From: Capsicum annuum
Taxonomy: Eukaryota > Streptophyta > Magnoliopsida > Solanales > Solanaceae
Reading direction: 5' to 3'
DNA length: 64,000 nucleotides
Assembly (NCBI RefSeq): GCF_002878395.1
Contig: NC_061116.1
Location: forward strand, 119,202,692-119,266,691
Part shown: positions 25,228 to 35,274 of the stretch, in pieces
How the letters are laid out: each line of letters begins with the position of its first letter
Numbering within the stretch: the stretch's first letter is position 1
Position numbers and translations under genes: made by a program
Notes under the pieces: model-generated
Databases searched by the model: none
What the model saw: the letters and a program-made list of their open reading frames with translations, nothing else
Told to the model about the DNA's origin: nothing

Positions 25228-28200
25228 TGTTGACACTTAATTTAAGCCCTCCACGACTAAATTTAATCCTGGGCTTCTTCGGTTATTAATAAAATTGAAA
25301 TATTTATTTCATCCGAATTAAAATCATTCAAAATATTTTTTTATGTAATTTTTTCATTTTAAATAGTGATTATATAATATCGTGTTCAATTATATGATAT
25401 TATATAACCTGATTTCTTAAATATTTATTCTATGGAATATCGAATTTTAATTAAGAATTATTTTTTAATATAAATATAATGATTAAAATATTAATTTTAA
25501 TATATTTTATTATCAAAATAATCTATTTGGATAAATATGTGTTTGATTTTACTAAATCAAGAAGCTCGGAATTAAGTGAGATATTAATTTGTATTGAATT
25601 TTGATTTAATTCAGACAATCTTTTAAATTTGGCTATAATTGAAATCAAATTGGCCTCAATTGCAATGCAATTAATCGATTGATTTTCAATTTGGTAAAAA
25701 TTTAAATAGATTTTGCTAACTCCTAATTTAATTGGGGTTATTTATTAAATAACCCCAATCTTAACCCAAATCTGCCGACCCTGGCCCATTTCTTTTACCC
25801 ATTAACCAACCCAATAACATTATCAATATTTACAGGCCATTTAAATATCATCCCACCATTCTCATAACCAACAACCCAAATAATTAAAAACCATCAACTT
25901 ACCTAGCCTAAACAAACCCCCTGACCCGCCAGGCCCAAACATAGCCTAATCCTCCTCTCCTTTCCCTCTTATTTGATACGTACAATAGCCTTCAAATGAT
26001 GGTACAACAACAATATCATCAACCAACAACTTCAACACTTAGCAACAACATACAAATAACGGCAATAACTCCCAAACTCGTTTCTTGTTTCTAACATCAC
26101 GTACAACGAACGAACAACAACAACAACAACAACACCAAAAAACCCAGCAAATTAACAAACAACAACTCTCGACCCATCAAAATGGGTCCAACTTTGGTGA
26201 CCCATCCAATGATTAGAACCTGACAACCCGACTATGTTTGGCAGTAACTTCAATAAAGCTTCCAGAAACGGGACAGCTCAGCCAATAATTGAGCATACGG
26301 ATGGTACAATTTTGTACCGAATCCAACGTACCTCTTATCCCATTTTTGAAATTCAAAAGTTTCCAGTGAGAATCCCCAAATTTCCCCCATTTTCTTTTTT
26401 TTTTTTCGCATCGATTGAGCCTCAAAAAGGTGGATTCCGTGGTTCTATAATAAAAAGGCTCTTGGTTAGTCTAAAAAGGGGGTCAAAAAAAGTTGAAAAA
26501 GAGGGGGGAAAATCCTCAGAGCTAAGAGTTTCCTTTCTCAGTAAAAATTCTTTTTTTGTTCTTCTTTTTGAAAGTTAGTTAATTAATCGAAGGTTCTCGA
26601 GTTGATAACACTAATTTTCAGTGGTGGAGGATCCCGATGTCAGCTCGTTGTTCCATTTTGCTGCTCCCGAACAGGTAATATCCCATTTCGTTTAAGCTTT
26701 TGATTGCTTCCACTCCATCTCGACCTTCTGTAGTTGTGAGTAAATCTTTAGTAATATTATATGTTGGGTTGTTTGCTGGTAGATAGCTTTGATAGCTGTA
26801 GGTTTTTTTTATGATAGTTATCATCATGTAGATATTAGAATCAATGTGTACGATGCCACTACTTAGTACTGTTAAGGACATGATCTTCACTAAAGCACTT
26901 TAAATCCATTATTTTTATCTATGAATTGTTTTTTTTTCTGATTTATGACATGTTATGTGGTCTGAACAATGTTGTTGATTGATTTTCGATCTAATACTCT
27001 CATTTTTGTATATTATTTGAGATTTGAACAAGTTGGTTTCATAGTAAAGTTTCATGCTTTGAGTCTGTTTGATAGTTTCGGGCTGATGATGTCTTGTTAT
27101 AGCTGGTTTCATAGTTAAAGTTTCATGCTTTGATTTGTTTAATAGTCTCGGGTTAATGGTTGTATTGATTTATTGTTACTATCTGATGTTGTCTACCTTG
27201 CCATTTTTTTTAGTTTGTTGGTTGTTCCTTTTGATATCAAAAATTTGAAATTTAGATTTCTATTTGCTTTTGATTTGTGTGTTCTGATTATAAAGTAAAT
27301 CTGATAGTGTTTTTGTTGAATTGCCAGATACTTGAATGGGTCAGTTTAAGGAGAATATCTCCACTTTTGTATCCATTATGTTATACGTGTAGTTTATGTT
27401 TAGACTGAGGATTCCCCAGGATTTTTTTTCTTGGTCAATATCGTCAAGAAAAGAGGGATGAAGTCATATTTATTTTGCTCTCGAAAGCAAGGCTGGAGGA
27501 TGGAGTAGAGCATTACTATGGTCTACCTCTATCTTTCAAAATCCTACTGGACAAGGTCCTACTTTGGAATGTTTGGGATTCTTAAATGAATTTCTGCCCT
27601 TGTTTTGTCGGGTTTGATTACCATACAGTGGTTGCCTTAAGTACTAAGGCCCTTGCTATCATAACTACTGGACTTGGTGTCTATAGCATTTCGAGTCCAA
27701 GAAAGGAAACTTTGGGTGTTCATCAGTATTTACTACTTAATTCTTTAAGTTTTGGCTGCGCATTAGTAGTTCATACTGGTTTCTTCTTGAATGCAGTTTT
27801 TTATATAGAGGATTCTGTCTCAAAGTGTTGCCTTTTAAGTTTTTGATAATGTCCCTTTAGGCCTACCAAATATCTTCTTAAAATTTTGGTCTAGAAATTG
27901 ATTCATTTTCTAGTTTTCTTTATTACTTCGGTATCGGCCAATTTTCGTGTTAATGTTCTGCCCTTACTAGCAGATATCCTTGTTTGTTAGTTGACTTTTA
28001 TTTATTGAAGATCCATCTTATGTCGTTCTCTTTAGTCGATTACATATCAGTTTTCCCTCTATATTCTTTTTCTATTCAGTTGACCGCCTAATGATTAGTT
28101 TAATTCTCATATCTTGATTATGTCTGCTATTCGAGTTGACATGTGTGTCTTACTACTTTCGGGTGTCCCTTGACTATTTTTTTGGATCCCTGTTGCTTTG

Positions 28201-29168
28201 CTTATGTAGTTAATATGTATAAATTTTCTTTACATTTGCTTTCTTCCTCCGGTTGATCATGTATTAGCTATTCTAGTTTTCTACTTCGGTTGAGCATGCG
28301 TCGATTTCCTTTACTCTTCTTTTTCCCTACCTTTGCCGAATATATATTAATGTGTTTTATTTTCTTTCTTTGCATGGAAATCATTTGAGTCCTACATAGA
28401 CTTTGCATATTTATCATGGCCAATAAGGCCTATTTTTCAAGTCAAGCCTAGAGGAGGTTTAAAGTTGAATTACATATGGATGCAAGGAGATGAAAGAAGA
28501 AGGAAGGATTAAGTCCTATCTTTGAAGCGACTGAAAAGTCTCATTTTTTATTTTTTATTTGTTATCTATTGTCTTCTTTATTTATTTATTTATTTATCCA
28601 TTCATTTGGGCCTCGAAGCCAAAGTTTTATTATAATACAGATGATGCAAAACTCGAGCCAAAAGGTTTGAAAAATAGCTTAGAACAGGTTATGGGCCGAA
28701 AGTCAAACACTTAGATTAGGACAGGTGCAAAAATAGGTCGGAAGCCCAATTAGATTAGGATAGGTTTTGTTGATTTGGGCCCAATGGCCTAAGTCTTTTA
28801 CTTCCTCCTCCATTTTCCCTTTTATGTGCTTATTTGTCTTTCATTTATTTAGACTTAGTTAAAACACCCTACTAAGTCGTCAAAACTTACTTTTACACAA
28901 ATTGTTTTCCTAAAATCAATCACTTTTTAATGAATCAATCTTTTTGAAGTTAGTCAAAAGATGTTTTCAAACAATCTGGATAACCGCAAGTTAGCGGACG
29001 TTTTAGGTGCCTAAAACCTTCCTAAAACATTAATAGGAACCGTTTATTCAGGATCTTCAATACTTAAATGATTTTTCTATTTTGGATCGTTTAAAGTATC
29101 GTAGAAAGATTTCTTAATTCTTTTTCAAAATTAAGTGACGACTCTGAAAGTTAAATTTTTGCAAAATA
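25228..29168 (+). repeat. 3' LTR of E3 (3941 bp)
   Basis: The full-length partner of 15795-18989. The extra segment 26663-27479 is absent from the 5' copy. The terminus reads CAAAATA where the 5' LTR ends CAAAGCA, so the canonical CA end has changed to TA. Frames such as 26234-26578 and 27586-27846 are LTR sequence. Confidence 0.92.
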
Positions 29169-29173
29169 ATTAG

Positions 29174-29649
29174 CGTCTAGGATAGATATATACCTAGAAG
29201 CCCTGCTTGATTCGCTGCGCGATGAAATATAAATGTGTTTAGCTTAGTTCTCACATCTCTGCTCAATGATGTAGTTGTGGGGCTAAGTTAGATAGGTGAT
29301 TAGAGGATCGAGAGACCATGATCATAAAACCAACCCCGTGAATCAACAACCTAGATAATCAATCTGAAGAATGAAGTTTAATAGCGTAATATGATTGTTT
29401 AAAGTGACTTAACCCTGGGCTTTCATCCATTGATTGTCTAAAGTCTTTATTTTTATGCACTGTTTACTTTATTTTAGTTTATAACTTTCAAAACTCTATT
29501 GGTTACATTGCATCAATTGAATCTCGATTATGAACTGAAACTGAGTAGTTGTTAAAACAAGTCTCTGAGGGATCGATACTTGACTTTTAAAGGGCTATTT
29601 TACTACTTGGTAAGACCACGTACACTTGCGTGTGCACTTGGGCGCAACA
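29174..29649 (+). repeat. 3' LTR of E2, right part
   Basis: It continues the E2 LTR (CGTCTAGGATAGA) exactly where 15794 broke off and matches 5176-5651. It ends GGGCGCAACA and is followed by CACAT, the right copy of the E2 target duplication (29650-29654). Confidence 0.93.
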
Positions 29650-29654
29650 CACAT

Positions 29655-30850
29655 GCACAACATATCAAAAATTCTCAAACGAGATATATTAGGCTCTTGA
29701 TACCAAAATCAATTGTAATGAAAAAAATTTATAATAATTTATCAATCTGAGACAAACAAGTGTTGTGGCATGCAAAATTGCATGACCCCAAACAACGGTG
29801 GACAACATAGTTTTCTTAAGTAATGATATTGCTACCAATTAAAGATATTTAATTAATGACTCAGCAAAACCATTTGAGTGTGAGAGATACATGATGTTCA
29901 ACTTTTATCCTAATTGATAAGCAATAATTATTAAATACTTAGGATGAAAATTTTTCAACATTATTAAGACAATTAGACTTGATTTGATTATCAAAAACTT
30001 ATGCCCATAATCATATTATTTGTGTCAATTATTTTATAAATATCAGGTTGCGAGATGACAGTAGGCACACATGAGACCATCTAGAAGAAGCGCCTATTAG
30101 GATCATGAAATATCTAAACGACCCACTAGGGTATACGTTCCAAGAACACAGGAGACTCAATCTCAATCTTAGTTGGTAATGGTCTCGCAATTACCTTGTC
30201 TTGATAACATGCGCTGTAAGAATATTCATTATTTGAAGGAACCTTCAAGTTCTTTAATGGATGCTCATTTGAATTTTCTATAATTCTTTTCGCATTATAG
30301 ATTGAGGACGTCTCAATTGATAGTGCCAAAGTTCAAAATGTATTGAAATTTGTAAATTTTTGATTTACTATAGAATATACCTTAATTGTACTAATCTTTG
30401 TCCAACACAAGTAAAAGGATAAAATAGGAAACTTTTTTATAACACATGTCTGCCAAAAACATTGGTAATACCAAGATGTTCAAGATTTATCTCGTCCATT
30501 ATCTTCATATGATGACCATTCACAACTATCTTTAAAACTTAACAAGTTTCTCCAAGACTTAGAAGAAAATATAATATTATTTATGATGATTTTATCTCTC
30601 CTAAGTAAAATTATAATGGCTCTTTCAAAGCCTTAGATCAAACTAGTACTACCAGAAATCGTAGTAATATTTATCTTGATCATACTTAAATAAGACATTT
30701 TTTTCTCATTTTTGAATATTGCGTAAATGTTGTACCAGAACAATTTAGAAAACATCTTCATAATTGGATAACTTGCTTTGACAATCATCCATATCTTCAA
30801 ATAAAACAACACACATAAATAATATATATTAAATATTAATAATGTCAAAA
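29655..30850 (-). pseudogene. Copia pol relic: protease, GAG-pre-integrase and integrase core
   Basis: Read from 30850 downward in patched frames: AIFKNEKKMSYLSMIKINIT and TISGSTSLI (protease region, about 30635-30735), SKSWRNLLSFKDS, NQKFTNFNTF, and RIIENSNEHPLKNLKVP with ARPLPTKIEIESPVFLER (GAG-pre-integrase, 30140-30300). Then comes the integrase core SFRYFMILIGASSRWSHVC (about 30049-30120), NNYCLSIRIKVEHHVSL, VVWGHAILHA (29766-29800) and QEPNISRLRIF next to the E2 junction. A short deletion follows VFLERI, removing the expected DICGPIHP stretch. It continues at 4010-1735. Confidence 0.88.
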
Positions 30851-31567
30851 TAAACTACAAAGAAAATACAAAGTAGTATAATAAATTATAATAATTTATA
30901 TAACACATAATAGCCATTAATTTTTTCCGAATAGAAGAATGACATAATGGAGACAACATGCAATTTTGAAATATTATCATACTTGTCGGTTACGAAACAC
31001 TAGTTTTGATACTACTAGCTAATAGCTTAACTTTGGGGACATGTTAATTTAAAGGGAAAATCGGCTAATAGTAAACCTTTAGGATACATACCAATAGCCA
31101 CTTACTACAAGCTAGTAACTTAACTTTTAAGGATACATACTAATAGCTACTAAACTTGTCACGTAATTTTTTCTCATCCACCAAAATAGGAAAGGAATTA
31201 AATAATAAAATGGCATTTGAACTATTAGGATGCATGACCTTGTATAAATATTACAGTCCCCTTCTCAAAATTAGTCCTACAAAGACAATAAATCACTTTT
31301 CAAATTAGCGTTTGAATTTACAGTAGTTTTCACTGTATTTACTTATTCACTTTAAGGTACATTAGTAAGGCGGAATATTATAATTAAGACAAATATTAAG
31401 ACTTCATTTAATCAAAATGGGATCAAATGATTTTAATTTAGTAATGAACTCACAATAATAATGCAAAATTAAAAATACTAATTAAAAGACTAAAACTCAG
31501 GTAAAAAACTACTTTTACATGAACATTTATTCAATAACTACTATTACTAGCAAATATTAAAAGTTGT
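30851..31567 (-). other. E1 spacer between gag and pol relics
   Basis: AT-rich, with no recognised coding match. It contains a repeated phrase, GCTAATAGCTTAACTTT and variants (GCTAGTAACTTAACTTTTAA, AGCTACTAAACTTG), with GGATACATACCAATAGCC between them at 31018-31160. It could be an insertion in E1 or native spacer. Confidence 0.5.
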
Positions 31568-31831
31568 TCACTCTTTCAGAGCTACAGAACTATCACCGAT
31601 CAAGTGATCTATGTTTCCTTCAGCGTGCTTCAAGAAATCTACTACATTCAAACATGTGATGTCAACGTGATTTTCAGAGATAAAATTAGCCTCAATATTT
31701 TTCTCTTTCTTCTTCTGTGATACTTGATAAAGGTCAACCAAGTGTTTGAGAGCATGACAGTCACATGCACGGTATCTTTTTTCACCACATCGGAAGCAAT
31801 CAATTGCTTCATGTTTCTCATTTTTTTATCT
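31568..31831 (-). pseudogene. Copia gag C-terminus with zinc-knuckle relic
   Basis: The minus strand reads CFRCGEKRYRACDC (31757-31798), then LKHLVDLYQVSQKKKEKNIE, FISENHVDITCLNVVDFL and GNIDHLIGDSSVALKE with a stop at 31568-31570. This is the end of the same gag whose N-terminus lies at 39303-38577. The knuckle pattern should be CX2CX4HX4C; here the histidine is tyrosine. The piece is cut at 31831 by CACTA element E4, whose TCT duplication spans 31829-31831. Confidence 0.9.
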
Positions 31832-31849
31832 CACTACTAAAAAATACTG

Positions 31850-32560
31850 CTTTTCCGACCACAAAAAAACAACCACAGTTTGTGGTTGGTTTTCAATTTT
31901 AAAAAAAAATGACCACATGTGGTTGGTTTTGTATTTTAAAATTTCAAAATAATCATTTCAAGAATTTTTATATCAATTATTATTTCTTAAAAAAAAAAAA
32001 AAAGAAGCGACCACTTGTAGTCACTTTTATTTAAAAAATTTAATAAAAAACTATTTTTAAAAAGTGGTCGCTTTTATTTTCAAAATTAGATTAAAATATT
32101 TTATAAAGTGACCACAAGCAATTAAAAAATAAAAAAGAAAATTATTTAAGAAACCGACCACTTGTGGTCGCCTTTTGATTAAAAAAAAAATTGAGACCAC
32201 TTGTGGTCGATTTTATTTGAAAATTAAACAAAAATATTTATATAAAAGCGACCACTTGTGGTCGCTTTTATTTAAAAAATTTAATTTTTTAAAAACCGAC
32301 CACTTGTGGTCGGTTTTATTTTTAAAATTAAATTTAAAATATTTTATAAAAGCAACCACAGGTGGTCGCTTTTGGAATTAACAAAAAGGTAAAACAGAAT
32401 ATTATTTAGGAAACCGACCACTTGTGGTCGCTTTTATATTAAAAAAATTAAATATTTTTAAAAAGAGACCACTTGTAGTCGCTTTTTATTAAAAAATAAT
32501 TATATATAAAATTAAATATATTATTTTTTAAAATTACACTAATCACACGTAGTCGATAGC
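31850..32560. repeat. Left subterminal boxes of E4 (CGACCACTTGTGGTCG type)
   Basis: About twelve boxes are spaced ~40-60 bp, separated by AT-rich runs; the complete ones lie near 32156, 32193, 32250, 32297 and 32416. Core variants are mostly CCACTTGTGG, with one CCACATGTGG near the tip (31911). Such boxes are where En/Spm-type TNPA-like proteins bind in studied elements; that role here is inference. The frame at 32175-32381 is an artefact. Confidence 0.88.
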
Positions 32561-32914
32561 TAATATAATAATTATAAAAATCAATTAAACTTATATTTTG
32601 TAAAAAAAAATTGTACTAAGAAATATATCAAATAAAATAAATAAATAACGTTAAACATAATCTTTATCTTTTACTTATGTTTCAATATATAAAATAAATA
32701 TTTTCCGTTGTATATACGTTAAATGATGTTAAACAATCTTTGTATAATAAATATGTCTATATCATACAGTTGAGGTAATGATATTATGCTACTATTGTAT
32801 TTATAATAATGTAACGTACATATATAATCGATAATTCATCAGAATATAATGAATGTGTTGTATTATGAGGTAATATACTTGTGGATGTGATGTATATAGT
32901 ACATATTCAAGAGT

Positions 32915-32950
<36 letters not shown>

Positions 32951-33680
32951 TAGTGATCGATCGATGAATGATGTAGTCAAAAACTAGCAGAATCTATCCA
33001 AATATATTGAATACCTTGATTTGAAACGATCGAAGAAAAAATATATTGTACGTTGAAGTTATATTAATGTAAGCTAATCAAATTAATCGATAACTCATCA
33101 AAGTATGTTTATGACATACGTCGCATTATATTACGGGGTAATATACTCGTGTACGTATGTGATGTATATAATATGTATTTAAAACTTGATATATAGTCGC
33201 TAGTGTGTATGTGTGTGTGTGTAGGTATAGGTATATATATATTATGCAGTGATGTACTTAGTGCTATTTCAAAGCTTACATTTATATATATGTATGTATA
33301 TCTCTTGTGTAGTGATGTACATAGTACGTAGTCAAAACTAAAGCTAACAAAATATATCCAGTTATATATTGAATATACTGATATTATGCGATCGATCGAT
33401 CAAGGTGATATATAGTATACTGTTGAAGGTATAATAACATAAGATAAACTAACCAATGTATATTATGGGGTAGTGAAATTGTGTATGTAATCGATCACTA
33501 ATAGAAATTCGCTATTTTTCGACTGAAAAAAATTAGTCGCAAATTTCTGACTACTACATTCGGAAAACTTACTTTTTTATTTTTATTTTTTACAAAATAT
33601 TTTTTCGATACTATTTATGACTGCAACAGTCAGAATATTTGGCGGTAAATTTTGGGAAATATATATTCTGGCTGTTGTAG
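32561..33680. other. AT-rich interior of E4, with a possible second CACTA terminus
   Basis: No coding match. The phrases GATGTATATAGTACATATTC and GGTAATATACTYGTG recur in variants (32870-32910, 33135-33185, 33300-33340), suggesting an old internal duplication. At 33490 the sequence CACTAATAGAAATTCGC resembles a CACTA terminus, and a GTAGTG ends at 33682. The pair lacks a matching duplication, so a separate small element is only a possibility. Confidence 0.4.
32917..32946. repeat. (AT)15 microsatellite
   Basis: Fifteen uninterrupted AT dinucleotides inside E4. Confidence 0.95.
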
Positions 33681-34700
33681 TGTTGACACCCAATTTTGAC
33701 CTCCTGATTTACCAAATTATTAATTTTAAATATTGATATATTTTACGTATTATTTTGATATCAAATAAATACCGACGTGTCGCAGTCATGATTTCAAAAT
33801 AGATAATTTATTTTTATCAAGCAGTTTTATATTTTATGTAATTTAAATATAATATTTTGTTAATATTTATTAAATTATTTTCACAAATATGCACATTCGC
33901 AATTTACAAATACATTATATTATTATTATTATTATTATTGTTATTATTATTGATTTTTTTCAAATTTTACTATCAACAGTTTTATATAATATTTTTTACG
34001 TAACATTGATTTTATAGACATAGTTTATTTTAATATCGACATCTTATTATTTTTCTCATTTTTATTATTATGTCAGTAACACATTTATTAAAATAGCAGC
34101 CCTGATTCAATTCAATTTTCCAACATGTTTGATTCTTAGTCAATTTTTATATCAATTAATGTCAATTCTGGCCAAATTTTTTTATCAATTTTTCATCTAC
34201 TTCTCAATTTTAATCACAGTCGTTGATCTCATGCGATCGATGACTGAGATTAAATCTTATTGTTCATATATATAACACCATAATACCTAAAACCCTAAAT
34301 CATCTTCCTATTTTTGAGAAAATGAGCCACACCTTTTCACTGTCTTCTCTCTTCTCTCCCTCTCTAAAAGGTCAAACCAGCGTTGCAATCGCCTCTCATC
34401 ATCTCCTCTATTTGCTACCAGCACTGGCAGCCAGCCCAACGACCAGACGGCGAGCAAGCCGCCAGTCGCACTGGCGAACCTCCACCAGGCGCCACCTCTC
34501 TTCTCCGTTTCCCCCTCCACCGGCAAAGCACCGGTGAAAGGACAAAAAAATCAGCCAAGCGCCGCAGCTTCCCATCTACATATCATTGGAAAGCAAAAAA
34601 ATGCATGACGGATTCTATGAATATGTTCCGTCTCAGGTTTGTTTTTGTAATATAACTTTACTAGTATTATCTTCTCTTGCCTTTTTTTTAATTTTTAGAC
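33681..34700 (+). repeat. Tat/Ogre-like LTR fragment inside E4
   Basis: It starts TGTTGACACCCAATTTTGAC, the same start type as E3. A TATA-like TCATATATATAAC is near 34265-34277, AAACCCTA at 34290-34297, and a GC-rich CCAC/CGGC-rich leader at 34320-34560. No matching LTR end, PBS or second LTR is seen, so it looks truncated; the right limit is arbitrary. The overlapping frames at 34308-34655 lie in the GC-rich leader and are not convincing genes. Confidence 0.5.
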
Positions 34701-35274
34701 AGATTATTAGTGCAAAATTTGTGACGTTCGGGACATAAAATTGACTTGATTCTCTTAATTCTATGTCTATTTACATTTTGCACTATCAGATTGTGAATGC
34801 CCAAATTTATATGATTGTTTGCTTTAACACTAATTTTTTACTTGAGTTTGGATTCTGTCAACATTGAAACTACGATTCTTTACTCATGTTGATGTTATGA
34901 AGTTATGGTTATGGTGGAACTCCTGTTGTTTAATTCGTGTGCATGAGTTTGAAATGTGGACAACCTCATGTTAGTCATCTTGACAATTTTCTGATATTTT
35001 ATTTATCTCAACATGCTTCCCAATATATTTTTGGTAAATTTGAGTGTGATTTTGTGCGTAACAATTTGGTAATATTATTGTGTAAACACTGATGTAAATA
35101 ATAAACTAGGAGACTCCTCGGAGGTGGAGATTTATGTACTCTATGAATTGCGTAGGCAAACATAACTTAGGTTTATGTGTCCTATGTGCTACGTGAAACA
35201 CTTAGGCAAACATCACCTAGGACCCAACAATTGATTTGCTTGTTACTTAGAAAATATGCTTTAGGACTAACAAT
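34701..35274. other. E4 interior, unassigned
   Basis: About 570 bp without coding similarity. It includes an imperfect doublet around TTAGGCAAACATCACCTAGG near 35150-35225, just before the minisatellite. Confidence 0.4.

Larger units (their letters stand above)
15795..29168 (+). mobile_element. Tat/Ogre-like Ty3/gypsy element E3, inserted in E2 3' LTR
   Basis: LTRs of 3195 bp (15795-18989) and 3941 bp (25228-29168) both start TGTTGACAC; they end CAAAGCA and CAAAATA. The target duplication ATTAG is at 15790-15794 and 29169-29173. A PBS resembling the tRNA-Arg 3' end and a GGGGG polypurine tract bound a 6.2-kb internal region. The long LTRs, PBS type and a TGGGATACGTAGGCAGCC block at 20230 fit the Tat/Ogre group. 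No gag-pol domain could be recognised, so E3 appears non-autonomous or fully decayed. Confidence 0.88.
4011..29649 (+). mobile_element. Athila-like Ty3/gypsy element E2, inserted in copia integrase
   Basis: LTRs start TGATGTTG at 4011 and 14623 and end CAACA at 5651 and 29649. The 5-bp target duplication CACAT is at 4006-4010 and 29650-29654. Joining the copia frame across it gives continuous integrase similarity. Internal parts are a PBS resembling the tRNA-Asp 3' end, gag, protease and a polypurine tract. RT, RNase H and integrase are absent, so the element is non-autonomous. Without its own insertions E2 is about 7.1 kb. It is interrupted by S1 in gag and by E3 in the 3' LTR. Confidence 0.9.

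Noticed and set aside
26655..27479. Intron or separate insertion in the E3 3' LTR
   Set aside because: The joint falls on an ATTTTGCT direct repeat rather than GT/AG sites or transposon ends, so a deletion in the other LTR explains it better.
32175..32381. Frame with repeated TTCGRF/DHLWS peptides
   Set aside because: It is a translation of the CACTA subterminal boxes, not a repeat protein.
33490..33682. Small CACTA-type MITE inside E4
   Set aside because: The left end looks right (CACTAATAGAAATTCGC) but the right end does not form a matching inverted repeat and there is no 3-bp duplication.
34308..34655. GC-rich overlapping frames as a small gene
   Set aside because: They overlap on both strands, lack known motifs and lie in the leader of a Tat-like LTR fragment.
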